From an uncultured Prevotella sp. (GTDB lineage: Bacteria > Bacteroidota > Bacteroidia > Bacteroidales > Bacteroidaceae): 64,000 nt of DNA. How positions within the stretch are numbered: position 1 is the first letter of the stretch; every line of letters begins with the position of its first letter. Location: the NCBI GenBank assembly GCA_947170725.1, contig CAMVUM010000007.1, forward strand, positions 45,945 through 109,944. The letters run 5' to 3'. Below are positions 19,201-27,892 of the stretch, one piece after another. A program made the translations under genes and the position numbers. The notes below the pieces were generated by a model. The model saw only the letters and a program-made list of their open reading frames with translations, was not told the DNA's origin and searched no databases.

Positions 19201-21396
19201 ATGAAGAAAAGATATTTATCAGTATTGCTGCTGGCCTTAGGCGCCATGACAGCATCGGCCCAGACGGTCAGGCCGCTCTATCTCGACGCTAAGGCGCCGG
19301 TTGAAGAGCGTGTGAAGGATGCTCTAAGCCGAATGACCGTACATGAGAAGATTCAGGTGCTTCACGCACAGAGTAAGTTCACATCCGCCGGAGTGCCGCG
19401 CCTCGGCCTGCGCCAGCTCAACATGGACGACGGCCCTCACGGAGTGCGCGAGGAGTTGGAGTGGAACTCCTGGTCGCCTGCCAAGTGGACCAACGACTCC
19501 ATCGTTGCCTTCCCGTCGCTGACGTGTCTGGCCGCAACGTGGAATCCGGAACTGTCGGCCGTCTACGGCAATGCCGTCAGCGAGGAGTTCGCCTTCCGCT
19601 ATAAGGACATCATGCTCGGTCCGGGTGTCAATATCGCCCGCACGCCGCTCAACGGCCGTGCCTTTGAATACATGGGTGAGGACCCCTATCTGGCCGGCCG
19701 TATGGTCGTTCCCTATATCAGGAGCGCCCAGCAGAACGGCGTGGCATGCTGTCTGAAGCATTTCGCGCTGAACAATCAGGAGATTGACCGCTTCGCCGTC
19801 GACGTCAAAGTGAGTGAGCGCGCCCTGCGTGAGATTTATCTTCCGGCTTTCGAACGTGCCGTAAAGGAAGCCGATGTGTGGACCATCATGGGCAGCTACA
19901 ACCTGTGGCAGGGTGTCCACTGCTGCCAAAACGACGCTCTTCTTAACGGAATCCTCAAGAAAGAATGGGGCTTCGACGGTGCCGTGGTCAGCGACTGGGG
20001 CGGCGTCACTGACACATGGCAGGCCGCTACGGGCGGTATGGACATAGAAATGGGCTCCTATACCGACGGCAAACTGAAGGAGTCGGAGTTCACTTACGAC
20101 GACTACTATCTAGCCCGTCCCTTTGAACAGCTCATCAAGGACGGCAAGATACCCATGTCGGTGCTTGACGACAAGGTGGCCCGCGTGCTGCGCACGATGT
20201 TCCGCACGTCGATGAACCCCGACAAGGCCATTGGCAGCCAGTGTTCGGAGGCCCACTATGAGGCATGCCGCGCCATCGCCGAAGAGGGCATCGTGCTGCT
20301 GCGCAATCAGAAGAACATCCTTCCGCTCAATGCCGACAGCTACAGCCGCATACTCGTCGTTGGCGAGAACGCAACCCGCAGTCTGACTGAAGGTGGCGGT
20401 TCGAGCGAGCTGAAGACGCTGCGTGACATCTCGCCGCTGGAAGCGTTGAAGGCTCTCTACGGCGACAAGATTGACTATGCGCAGGGCTATTCCTCCGGTC
20501 GTCCGCTCTATGACCACGTGGACAAAGTGAAACCCGAACTGCTGGCGCAGCTCAAGGCCGAGGCTCTGGAGAAAGCGAAGAAGGCCGACCTCATCATCTT
20601 CATCGGCGGACTCAACAAGAACCACAAGCAGGACTGCGAGAACGGCGACCGCGAGAGCTACGACCTGTCGTTCGGTCAGAACGAGCTTATCGGCGAGCTG
20701 GCTGCAATCCAGAAGAACACGGTGGCCGTGATGTTCGGCGGCAACCCGTATGCCACGCCGTGGATAGCCCGTGTTCAGGCTCTTGTTCACTGCTGGTATC
20801 TCGGCTCCGAGTCGGGCACGGCTCTTGCCAACATTCTGAGCGGCAAGGTCTGTCCGAGCGGCAAGCTGCCTGTGACGTTCGCCAAGACTCAGAACGACTA
20901 TCCCTGTTTCCAGTACGGCACGGACGGTTATCCCGGCAACGGAAAGGAAGTGCGCTACGACGAAGGCATCTACGTTGGCTACCGCCATTTCGACACCCGC
21001 GGTGTGAAGACACAGTTCCCCTTCGGTTTCGGTCTGTCATACACAACGTTCAAGTATGGCAAGCCCACCGTTACCTCTGTTGACGGCAAGACATGGCGCG
21101 TTACGGTTGACGTGACCAACACCGGAAGCTGTGAGGGCAAGGAGGTTGTCCAGCTCTACGTCGGCGACGAGCAGTGTTCGGTTGACCGTCCGAAGAAGGA
21201 ACTGAAGAACTTTGCCAAGGTATCGCTCCGTCCTGGCGAGACAAAGACGGTGACTATGGATATAACCGAACAGGATCTCAAGTTCTGGGACGAGACGTCC
21301 CACGGTTGGAAGGCCGAGCCGGGCAAGTTCCGTGCATACGTATGTGCTTCTGCCGAGGACGTGCGCGGTGCGGTTGTCTTTCAGCTTAATGACTGA
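19201..21396 (+). CDS. GH3 beta-glucosidase
   Basis: A 731-residue exported enzyme with signal peptide (…MTASAQ, 1-21). The GH3 N-terminal barrel has the nucleophile Asp265 in VVSDWGG and substrate-site motifs CCLKHFALNNQE and GPGVNIARTPLNGR. The alpha/beta sandwich domain follows, then a C-terminal FN3-like domain (about 630-725, VVQLYVGD). It would hydrolyse glucose from the non-reducing end of trimmed xyloglucan or cello-oligosaccharides, finishing degradation in the periplasm. It is the last gene of the locus, 53 bases after the GH2 gene, and is followed by a long hairpin. Confidence 0.92.
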   Translation: MKKRYLSVLLLALGAMTASAQTVRPLYLDAKAPVEERVKDALSRMTVHEKIQVLHAQSKFTSAGVPRLGLRQLNMDDGPHGVREELEWNSWSPAKWTNDSIVAFPSLTCLAATWNPELSAVYGNAVSEEFAFRYKDIMLGPGVNIARTPLNGRAFEYMGEDPYLAGRMVVPYIRSAQQNGVACCLKHFALNNQEIDRFAVDVKVSERALREIYLPAFERAVKEADVWTIMGSYNLWQGVHCCQNDALLNGILKKEWGFDGAVVSDWGGVTDTWQAATGGMDIEMGSYTDGKLKESEFTYDDYYLARPFEQLIKDGKIPMSVLDDKVARVLRTMFRTSMNPDKAIGSQCSEAHYEACRAIAEEGIVLLRNQKNILPLNADSYSRILVVGENATRSLTEGGGSSELKTLRDISPLEALKALYGDKIDYAQGYSSGRPLYDHVDKVKPELLAQLKAEALEKAKKADLIIFIGGLNKNHKQDCENGDRESYDLSFGQNELIGELAAIQKNTVAVMFGGNPYATPWIARVQALVHCWYLGSESGTALANILSGKVCPSGKLPVTFAKTQNDYPCFQYGTDGYPGNGKEVRYDEGIYVGYRHFDTRGVKTQFPFGFGLSYTTFKYGKPTVTSVDGKTWRVTVDVTNTGSCEGKEVVQLYVGDEQCSVDRPKKELKNFAKVSLRPGETKTVTMDITEQDLKFWDETSHGWKAEPGKFRAYVCASAEDVRGAVVFQLND

Positions 21397-21414
21397 CGGG
21401 ACTGTATGTTTTCA

Positions 21415-21463
21415 AAACGCAAAGACGCGAAGAGTGGATTTCACTCTTCGCGTCTTTGCGTTT
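21415..21463 (+). terminator. Perfect 22-bp hairpin between convergent genes
   Basis: Arms 21415-21436 and 21442-21463 are perfectly complementary, with loop GATTT. It sits between the GH3 stop and the 3' end of the convergent FKBP gene, so it could end transcription from both sides. The stem carries the words CGCAAAGACGCGAAGA; related words (TCTTTGCG, CTTCGCG) occur at 2129-2150 after the HTCS gene, so it may belong to a dispersed repeat family. Confidence 0.7.
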
Positions 21464-21508
21464 GCCCTCATTTGCAGAAGCCGTTTCCCGGCGTCAGCAA
21501 GTTTGTTT

Positions 21509-22129
21509 CTACGGATTCCAGAAATCCACCAGTCTCATGTCGAATATGAGCGTGCTGTAGGCCGGAATCATTCCTGATTCGGTAGAACCGTATCCCAGTT
21601 GATAGGGTATGTAGATTTCCCAGTGGTCGCCGCGCTGCATGTTCTGCAGTGCTGTGGCAAATCCATCCACGAGATTGTTTCCCATGCTGTTGCCGATGGC
21701 GAATTTATCCGTTCCACTGACCTCCTTGTCGTATGGTTCCATGTATGTCTGGTCGAAGACATATCCTGCGGGATATGACGGTGAGGGCAGCAGACGTCCT
21801 ATGTAGCTCACGGAGACAGTGTCGGTATAGATGGGCTTTCCGGCTTCGGCATCGGGATCGTTTCCGAGCACGTGGACAATGATATAGTCGCAGTTCGGGC
21901 CTTCTCCGTCCTGTGCTTTGGACCATGTCTTGATGCGTTTCCAATCCGTGCGTGATGGGTCGGCGGATAGCAGAGTCTTCACCGAGTCGCTCAGACGGTT
22001 GAAATAATTGTCGTTGATGGTCTGCCAGTTTGCGAATTCATCCTCCGTGTTGTCTTCTTCGCTGCATGATGCCGCCGTCAGTAGTGACAGCAGCATCATG
22101 GCAAGCGTGATTATCTGATGTTTCTTCAT
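21509..22129 (-). CDS. FKBP-type peptidyl-prolyl isomerase lipoprotein
   Basis: A 206-residue lipoprotein (lipobox TAASC, Cys22, then SEED). The C-terminal half is an FKBP domain recognisable by VSVSYIGRLL, VFDQTY, NLVDGFATALQNMQRGDHWEIYIP and LIFDMRLVDF. It probably helps fold envelope proteins. It starts 6 bases after the glycyl-tRNA synthetase stop on the same strand, so the two are likely one transcript. The N-terminal ~90 residues are specific to Bacteroidales relatives and I cannot assign a function to them. Confidence 0.9.
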   Translation of the reverse strand: MKKHQIITLAMMLLSLLTAASCSEEDNTEDEFANWQTINDNYFNRLSDSVKTLLSADPSRTDWKRIKTWSKAQDGEGPNCDYIIVHVLGNDPDAEAGKPIYTDTVSVSYIGRLLPSPSYPAGYVFDQTYMEPYDKEVSGTDKFAIGNSMGNNLVDGFATALQNMQRGDHWEIYIPYQLGYGSTESGMIPAYSTLIFDMRLVDFWNP

Positions 22130-22135
22130 CTTATG

Positions 22136-23677
22136 TTATTGCAGTTTTTTGAGCAGGCTGGCGATGCTTACCTTATCCTCAATGATGCCGTTGAGGTCGT
22201 CTATGCTGACGCGTTCCTGTTCCATGGTGTCGCGGAAGCGCAGGGTGACGGTGTTGTCCTTGAGCGTGTCGTGGTCAACGGTGACGCAGTAGGGGGTTCC
22301 GATGGCGTCCTGACGGCGGTAGCGCTTTCCGATAGAGTCCTTCTCGTCATACTGGCAGTTGAAGTGGAAGCGCAGGCTGTCGATGATCTCGCGTGCCTTT
22401 TCGGGCAGTCCGTCTTTCTTTATGAGCGGCATTACGGCCAGTTTGACCGGAGCCAGGGCTGCGGGCAGGCGGAGCACCGTGCGGGTCTCGCCGTTTTCGA
22501 GCTTCTCTTCGTCATACGAGTGGCACATGATGGATAGGAACATTCTGTCAACACCGATTGAAGTCTCGATGACATACGGAGTGTAGCTCTCGTTTGTCTG
22601 CGGGTCGAAGTATTTGATTCCCTTGCCCGAGAACTTCTCATGCTGTGATAGGTCGAAGTTGGTGCGGCTGTGGATTCCTTCCACTTCCTTGAATCCGAAC
22701 GGCATGCGGAACTCGATGTCCGTTGCGGCGTTGGCGTAGTGGGCCAGCTTGTCATGATCGTGGAATCGGTAGTTCTCCGAACCGAAGCCCAGTGCCTGGT
22801 GCCATGCCATTCGGGTCTGCTTCCACTTGGGGAACCAGTCAAGCTCGGTTCCGGGCTTCACGAAGAACTGCATTTCCATCTGCTCGAACTCGCGCATTCG
22901 GAAAATGAACTGGCGGGCAACAATCTCGTTGCGGAAAGCCTTTCCTATCTGTGCTATACCGAACGGAATCTTCATGCGTCCGGTCTTCTGAACGTTGAGA
23001 TAGTTGACGAAGATGCCCTGAGCCGTTTCCGGACGCAGATAGACCTTCATCGCGCCATCGGCCGATGCTCCCATTTCGGTGGAGAACATGAGGTTGAACT
23101 GACGAACGTCGGTCCAGTTCTTTGTTCCTGAAATCGGGTCGACAATCTCTTCGTCTACGATAATCTGCTTCAGTGCTTCGAGGTCCGGGCCCTGCATGGC
23201 GGCGGCATAGCGTTCGTGGAGTGCGTCGCGCTTCTGCTTTGTTTCGAGAACGCGGGGGCTGGTGGCCAGATACTGAGCCTCGTCAAACGATTCGCCGAAG
23301 CGTTTGCGGGCCTTGGCCACTTCCTTTTCTATCTTGTCGTCATACTTGGCTATCTGGTCTTCGATGAGCACGTCGGCGCGATAGCGCTTCTTTGAGTCGC
23401 GGTTGTCGATTAGCGGGTCGTTGAAAGCGTCTACATGTCCCGATGCCTTCCAGATGGTGGGGTGCATGAAGATGGCCGAGTCGATGCCCACGATGTTCTC
23501 ATGGAGCAGTACCATGCTCTTCCACCAATATTCCTTGATGTTGTTCTTCAGTTCCACACCGTTCTGACCGTAGTCATAGACGGCTCCCAGTCCGTCATAG
23601 ATGTCGCTGCTGGGAAACACAAATCCATATTCCTTGCAATGGGAAACAATCTTCTTAAAAACGTCTTCTTGTGCCAT
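22136..23677 (-). CDS. glyS: Glycyl-tRNA synthetase, single-chain type
   Basis: It charges tRNA-Gly. The protein is a class II synthetase of the alpha2 (GlyQS) kind, with KIVSHCKEYGFVFPSSDIY at the start, the motif 2 region FRNEIVARQFIFRMREFEQMEMQFF, and ETSIGVDRMFLSIM as motif 3. The C-terminal anticodon-binding domain begins near LAPVKLAVMPL. I chose the ATG at 23677 (MAQEDVFKK), giving 513 residues. An upstream in-frame ATG would add 12 residues without family support and lies within the -7-to-start region. Upstream on this strand is a TAnnTTTG promoter element. Confidence 0.95.
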   Translation of the reverse strand: MAQEDVFKKIVSHCKEYGFVFPSSDIYDGLGAVYDYGQNGVELKNNIKEYWWKSMVLLHENIVGIDSAIFMHPTIWKASGHVDAFNDPLIDNRDSKKRYRADVLIEDQIAKYDDKIEKEVAKARKRFGESFDEAQYLATSPRVLETKQKRDALHERYAAAMQGPDLEALKQIIVDEEIVDPISGTKNWTDVRQFNLMFSTEMGASADGAMKVYLRPETAQGIFVNYLNVQKTGRMKIPFGIAQIGKAFRNEIVARQFIFRMREFEQMEMQFFVKPGTELDWFPKWKQTRMAWHQALGFGSENYRFHDHDKLAHYANAATDIEFRMPFGFKEVEGIHSRTNFDLSQHEKFSGKGIKYFDPQTNESYTPYVIETSIGVDRMFLSIMCHSYDEEKLENGETRTVLRLPAALAPVKLAVMPLIKKDGLPEKAREIIDSLRFHFNCQYDEKDSIGKRYRRQDAIGTPYCVTVDHDTLKDNTVTLRFRDTMEQERVSIDDLNGIIEDKVSIASLLKKLQ

Positions 23678-23710
23678 AATAATCTTTAAATGAATTTCGA
23701 AATCTGTTTG

Positions 23711-23718
23711 CAAAGATA
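23711..23718 (-). promoter_or_regulatory. -7 promoter element of glyS
   Basis: Read on the minus strand the sequence is TATCTTTG, an exact TAnnTTTG match, 33 bases before the chosen start codon. No clear -33 element is seen. Confidence 0.55.
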
Positions 23719-24122
23719 CCGTTTTTCCATGAAAGACGTGGCGAAATGGTGCAAAAGTTTATAAATAAGTAAATTATCAGTCATAAATTGTATGTTGCGT
23801 ATCGGTAAAAGGGTTTGATATAGCGCTTGCCTGCCGTTCCGTGGGGCAGTGGAGGGCGGCATGTCCGCCGATGTCCGGCATACCGCGGCATAGCCGGACA
23901 GACGGGCGCAATCCTCTGAATTGGAAGAACGCTTTTGTTTAACACGCGTTAACGGTTTCTTAACATTTGATGAAATCATCTTACATTAGCTTCAAAATCC
24001 TTGGGCACTTTCCAAAATTTTTCGTCCGTGGTCCGAAAAATGAGAGTTTTGAGCGGTTTTGTTAAATGATTGAAAATCTGGATGTTATGACTTTTGTTGC
24101 GAAAACGGATGGCATTTCGCTC
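23719..24122. other. Non-coding gap upstream of glyS
   Basis: I see no supported gene. The GC-rich part at 23850-23900 has short inverted repeats, for example TGTCCGGC (23872-23879) against GCCGGACA (23893-23900). The rest is AT-rich without clear structure. Confidence 0.5.
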
Positions 24123-24231
24123 TGCCGTAAGGCCTTCCCGGGGTCGCAACGGGGCTGCTTTCGCACATCAGCGGGGCTGTTGTTGTGATGCAACGGCAGC
24201 CCCGTTGCAACCCCGGGAGAGCCTTACGGCA
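24123..24231. repeat. Long GC-rich palindromic repeat, copy A
   Basis: Arms of 36 bases (24123-24158 and 24196-24231) match as inverted repeats at 33 of 36 positions. They begin TGCCGTAAGG and include CCCGGGGT and GCAACGGGG. The 37-base centre holds further GGGGCTG copies. Copy B at 53549-53657 shares the arm sequence, so this is an interspersed repeat family. Short ORFs crossing it look like chance. Confidence 0.85.
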
Positions 24232-24596
24232 CGGCCGGGCTCTCCTGATCGACTTTCGGAGGGTGTCTTGTGGGGCAAAACGGGCGTTCGGCTGTTCTAT
24301 TTTGCGACTTCCTGAAGTGTTAAATTCTTGCTGTTTTAGTTTACAGCCGGATGGTGGCGTGTCCGTTTCTCTGCTCTGACGAAGGCTCTTTGAGCGTGTC
24401 GGCGGCCGATGGAGGGGCTACTTTTCGCTAAACTCTCCGCAAGACCCGAAAAAGCGCATGGGACCATAGGCGCGGATTCAACGTCGGGGCCTCGGCCCTG
24501 CTCTTCAGACATCTCCGCGTGATGTGCATGAGCCGCAGGTTTGAGGGCGTTTCGGGAGGTATGAGTTATGTCTACACCATTAAATACAGACGGGCA
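24232..24596. other. Non-coding gap after palindromic repeat A
   Basis: No supported gene, RNA or clear repeat is seen in this stretch. It loses the strong codon pattern of neighbouring genes. Confidence 0.4.
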
Positions 24597-24779
24597 ATGC
24601 GAAACGGAATACTGTTGACAATAATCCTATCCGCCACGTTCTGGCTACCGGACGCCGACGCCTCCAACGCCGTTGACGCCTCCGGACTGGCCTCGGCCGG
24701 CCCGGAGAATGTCAGGACGGCCGTCGGTGACGACGGTGTCGCGAGATTCATGCTCAATGCAAATCATGGATTGGTATGA
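24597..24779 (+). CDS. Possible small secreted peptide
   Basis: A 60-residue ORF starting at the ATG at 24597. Its N-terminus looks like a signal peptide (MRNGILLTIILSATFWLPDADA), followed by a short polar part rich in Ala, Gly and Val. It has no recognisable domain. It lies alone between a repeat element and the tRNA-Val promoter. It may be a chance ORF in GC-rich DNA; the signal-like start is the only argument for it. Confidence 0.25.
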   Translation: MRNGILLTIILSATFWLPDADASNAVDASGLASAGPENVRTAVGDDGVARFMLNANHGLV

Positions 24780-24862
24780 TTGTATCGGAGGGTGGGTGAA
24801 ACGCGTCTGATAACCTGAAAAACCAGAAAAATGAACTTTATTGAAAAATAATCGCCAAAACA

Positions 24863-24894
24863 TTTGGTAGTTTCAAAAATACTCCGTACCTTTG
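24863..24894 (+). promoter_or_regulatory. Promoter of tRNA-Val
   Basis: TTTG (24863-24866) and TACCTTTG (24887-24894) are separated by 20 bases, an excellent match to the Bacteroidota primary-sigma promoter TTTG-N19-21-TAnnTTTG. The tRNA begins 20 bases downstream. Confidence 0.8.
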
Positions 24895-24914
24895 CAACCG
24901 CTTACAAGAAGTAA

Positions 24915-24989
24915 GGGCGCTTAGCTCAGCTGGTTCAGAGCGTCTGCCTTACAAGCAGAGGGTCGGGGGTTCGAATCCCTCAGCGCCCA
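24915..24989 (+). tRNA. tRNA-Val (anticodon UAC)
   Basis: A 75-base cloverleaf. Acceptor arms are GGGCGCT (24915-24921) and AGCGCCC (24982-24988) with discriminator A. The anticodon stem is TCTGC/GCAGA with loop CTTACAA (anticodon TAC at 24950-24952), and the T-arm holds GGTTCGAATCC. The CCA end is not encoded. It decodes valine codons. A strong promoter precedes it and a long hairpin follows at once. Confidence 0.95.
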
Positions 24990-25031
24990 CAAGAGAAAGC
25001 CTCACGAACATTTCGTGAGGCTTTCTCTTGT
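24989..25031 (+). terminator. Hairpin terminator after tRNA-Val
   Basis: A 20-bp perfect stem (24989-25008 with 25012-25031) and three-base loop starts at the tRNA's 3' end. The downstream T-tract is weak, so it may also act in 3' processing. Confidence 0.7.
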
Positions 25032-25140
25032 TGCGGACTGGCCGGAATCACGGTCCTATGGCTGGCTCATAACAGAAGTGGCGGACAATCCAGAACAGAA
25101 AGCCGGTAATGGTGAGGCAGCCTGCTGCTTAGACATACAA

Positions 25141-25174
25141 ACCCGGAAAATCCGCTAACCCGGAAAATCCGCTG
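25141..25174 (+). repeat. 17-bp tandem duplication
   Basis: Two adjacent copies of ACCCGGAAAATCCGCT plus one base (25141-25157 and 25158-25174) differ only at the last base and are followed by a run of eight T. No gene is seen in the rest of the 25032-25337 gap. Confidence 0.6.
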
Positions 25175-25337
25175 AGCCCATTTTTTTTCTTACCTTTATT
25201 ACGGGTGTGGATGAAGTGTTTCCTAAAAATGCTCCGGATGATCTTGATCAGCGGCAAAGACGTCCTTAAAAACATAAAAACCGATTTCTTTTGTTTACTA
25301 AATGTAATATTTTATAGACAAAACGAATTATTTTCGG

Positions 25338-25345
25338 TATATTTG
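25338..25345 (+). promoter_or_regulatory. -7 promoter element before the T9SS-type protein gene
   Basis: TATATTTG fits TAnnTTTG and lies 28 bases before the start codon at 25374. No clear -33 element is seen. Confidence 0.5.
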
Positions 25346-25373
25346 CAACCGTTATACAAATTACAAGAACATC

Positions 25374-27875
25374 ATGAAAGATTTTAAAAAGACCCTGATG
25401 GGCCTGTTGCTCGTAGGTCTGGCTGCATCAGCAGAAGCGTCCGGACCGTTCAGACCGGCAGTCCTCAAACCATGGCAGAAGAGCGCGACAGAGGTTGCTG
25501 CACTGCGAAACACCGTCACGGCACGTACCGCAGACGAAATTCCGACCGTGACCGTCATAGACGAGGATTTTTCCGGATTTGCCGCCGGCAGCGAGAGTAA
25601 TCCGGACGAGCAGAGTATCGGAGGACCGGAAAATCCGAACTGGAAAATCGCCGAAGGATATATGAAGACCAACGGATGGGTTGGAGGCGGCGTACATCAG
25701 GCCGGAGGCGTCTGTGCACTATTGCCTTATAAAGGAACTTACGGTCAGAACTACGGATATATATCCACACCGGAAATGGAGCTCTACGGCGAATGTGTGG
25801 TTACGTTCCGCGCCAAACGTGCCGCTCAGAACGGGGGTGACCTTTGGGTGGTGCTCTGCGACAACGAAGAAGGCCCTATATACGACGAAGAAATTGACTG
25901 CTATCTGACCGACGAGTGGCAGCAGTTTGAACTGCGCACAACAAAGGCCACATTCAAGAACAACAGCATATTCCAGTTTACGGCACAGGAAGGAAGCGTG
26001 CTCATTGACGATATCAAAATAACACGCAAGCGCAACATTATCCCCCTGCCGGAGGTGAACAACACCAAGAATATCTCACAGACGGAATTCGTGGCCAGTT
26101 GGCTACCCACGGCCACGGCCGAGAAATATCTGTTCAATGTCTATTACAAAGACATGCCGGACGGTGAGCATGTTTCAGGAACAATAGTTGAGGGCTTCGA
26201 AGGCATCAATGCCACAGCCGACGGAAAAATCGACGTTTCGTCACCAAACTACCCCGAAGGGTGGAATGTCAGCCTGTCCGCAGCCGGCAACAAGGAAATC
26301 ACGACCGCAGCCGGACAGTTCAGCTCCGGTAAGCAGGGCGTGGTCTTCGATGCAGAAGGCGATTACATGGAATCGGCCGACGCACCGGCACCGCTCAAGA
26401 AGCTGTCCTTCTGGATCAAGCCCAGCGTCATCGATGATGAAGAAGATCCGGTTTCGCTCATCCAGGTGAGTGTTCTCCATCGCAACGGACGATGGGAAGT
26501 AATAGCCAATCTGCCGAGCTTCTATCTTGAAGAAGAAGGCGTGATTTATCAATTCGGGAGCGACGTTCTGGGTGACGACGTCACACGCGTACGCTTTGAG
26601 TTCATACAGAAGAACAAAGTCACATTCTACATAGACGATGTGACGATGGACTATGAAACACAGCCTGTTCCATATCCGTTGATTACAGACGAGGAACTGA
26701 CCGACACGTTCCGTATCGTCAAGGATTTGAATCCGGATTTCGACTATTTCTACTATGTTCAGGCAAAGGAAGGCAACATTGTTTCCGAGGCAACAGACCA
26801 TATATGGGTGGACGGTCTGACCGGCCTGAAGCCCTCACTGTCTGCTCCCGCCGACGTCACCGCCAACAGTTTTACCGCCAGCTGGGAAAAAATGGCAAAG
26901 GCCGACAGATACGAAGTCAACCTCTATGAGAGTTTCCACACCACGAAAGCCGGCGAGGAAGTGACACTGATAGAAGAGGACTTCAGTAAAGTTACCGAAG
27001 GCACCATTGACGCTCCTTGCGAACCCGAAGGCTGGGGCTACTCTTTCAATCTCTACGACCTCGGTCTTGCCCACACCGGATGGCAGGCGCGCTCGCTTAT
27101 GTGGGCCAACGGTATGGTCGGCGGAAAGGCTTCATGGTACGACGGTGTGCAAGGCGGAACAATCATATCGCCGGCTCTGAAGTTGGCCGACGGCGGCGAC
27201 GTTAAAGTGACCATCAATGCTGTCAGCATGAGGGACGGCGGAAAACTCACATTCGTCATCATGGATGATCCTATGGCATACATGGCTATCATGGCCATTG
27301 AGAACGTTCCGTTCACAACGACTGGACAGGTGGAAAAACTTGAAGCCGTATTCCCCGCTGAGTACGTCAACGGATATATGCAGCCCGGCAAGGACTACTA
27401 CATCAGCGTATTCACCACCGGTGGCGCGTTCTTCCTTGATGACGTCAAGGTTACGCAGGTGCGCAAAAACGCCGGAGAGACAGTCTATGCGCCGTGTGAC
27501 GTCATGGCCGTCAATGCCACATCCCACATTTTCACCGGACTGAAAACAGGCTTGGCATACGCATATAGTGTCAAGGCTCTCCGGACAAAGGACTTTGAAG
27601 ACTATATGTCCGATCAGTCGGACATCATCGAGGTTGTTCTCGGTACCGACGGCATCGACACTCCCATGGCCGCACACCCCGGCAACGGTATCTCTGTCAG
27701 CGACGGTAAGCTCAGCGTGACAATGGCTAACAGCGGAACTATCAGCATCTGCGATATGCTTGGCCGGACCTTACAGGTCATAAGCGGTCAAAGCGGCATA
27801 AACACAACCACACTGCCTGCCGGACTCTACATCGTCAATGCCGAAGGTAAGACGACAAAGGTGCTCGTGAAGTGA
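25374..27875 (+). CDS. Large secreted protein with jelly-roll and FN3-like modules and T9SS-type C-terminal tail
   Basis: An 833-residue protein with a signal peptide (about 1-23). Modules resemble choice-of-anchor-J type jelly rolls (about 60-220, from DEDFSGFAAGSESN; again about 535-700, from EEDFSKVTEG). FN3-like segments alternate with them (SQTEFVASWLPTATAEKY, ANSFTASWEKMAKADRY). The last ~70 residues (GISVSDGKLSVTM…ISICDMLGRTLQ…LPAGLYIVNAEGKTTKVLVK) have the pattern of a type A sorting domain for type IX secretion. I infer a surface-attached or released adhesive/binding protein; no catalytic motif is visible. It is transcribed alone, with its own promoter and a terminator behind it. Confidence 0.75.
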   Translation: MKDFKKTLMGLLLVGLAASAEASGPFRPAVLKPWQKSATEVAALRNTVTARTADEIPTVTVIDEDFSGFAAGSESNPDEQSIGGPENPNWKIAEGYMKTNGWVGGGVHQAGGVCALLPYKGTYGQNYGYISTPEMELYGECVVTFRAKRAAQNGGDLWVVLCDNEEGPIYDEEIDCYLTDEWQQFELRTTKATFKNNSIFQFTAQEGSVLIDDIKITRKRNIIPLPEVNNTKNISQTEFVASWLPTATAEKYLFNVYYKDMPDGEHVSGTIVEGFEGINATADGKIDVSSPNYPEGWNVSLSAAGNKEITTAAGQFSSGKQGVVFDAEGDYMESADAPAPLKKLSFWIKPSVIDDEEDPVSLIQVSVLHRNGRWEVIANLPSFYLEEEGVIYQFGSDVLGDDVTRVRFEFIQKNKVTFYIDDVTMDYETQPVPYPLITDEELTDTFRIVKDLNPDFDYFYYVQAKEGNIVSEATDHIWVDGLTGLKPSLSAPADVTANSFTASWEKMAKADRYEVNLYESFHTTKAGEEVTLIEEDFSKVTEGTIDAPCEPEGWGYSFNLYDLGLAHTGWQARSLMWANGMVGGKASWYDGVQGGTIISPALKLADGGDVKVTINAVSMRDGGKLTFVIMDDPMAYMAIMAIENVPFTTTGQVEKLEAVFPAEYVNGYMQPGKDYYISVFTTGGAFFLDDVKVTQVRKNAGETVYAPCDVMAVNATSHIFTGLKTGLAYAYSVKALRTKDFEDYMSDQSDIIEVVLGTDGIDTPMAAHPGNGISVSDGKLSVTMANSGTISICDMLGRTLQVISGQSGINTTTLPAGLYIVNAEGKTTKVLVK

Positions 27876-27892
27876 CAACGGGAAAACCCGTA

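Noticed and set aside
24094..24315. 73-codon ORF across palindromic repeat A
   Set aside because: It reads through both repeat arms and has no protein-like pattern; the repeat explains it.
23710..24914. Riboswitch or T-box leader for glyS
   Set aside because: The promoter element lies only 33 bases before the start codon, leaving no room for a leader; no T-box motif was seen.
24915..24989. tRNA-Val as attachment site of an integrated element
   Set aside because: No integrase lies next to it and no repeat of the tRNA 3' end was seen; the downstream genes are ordinary chromosomal ones.
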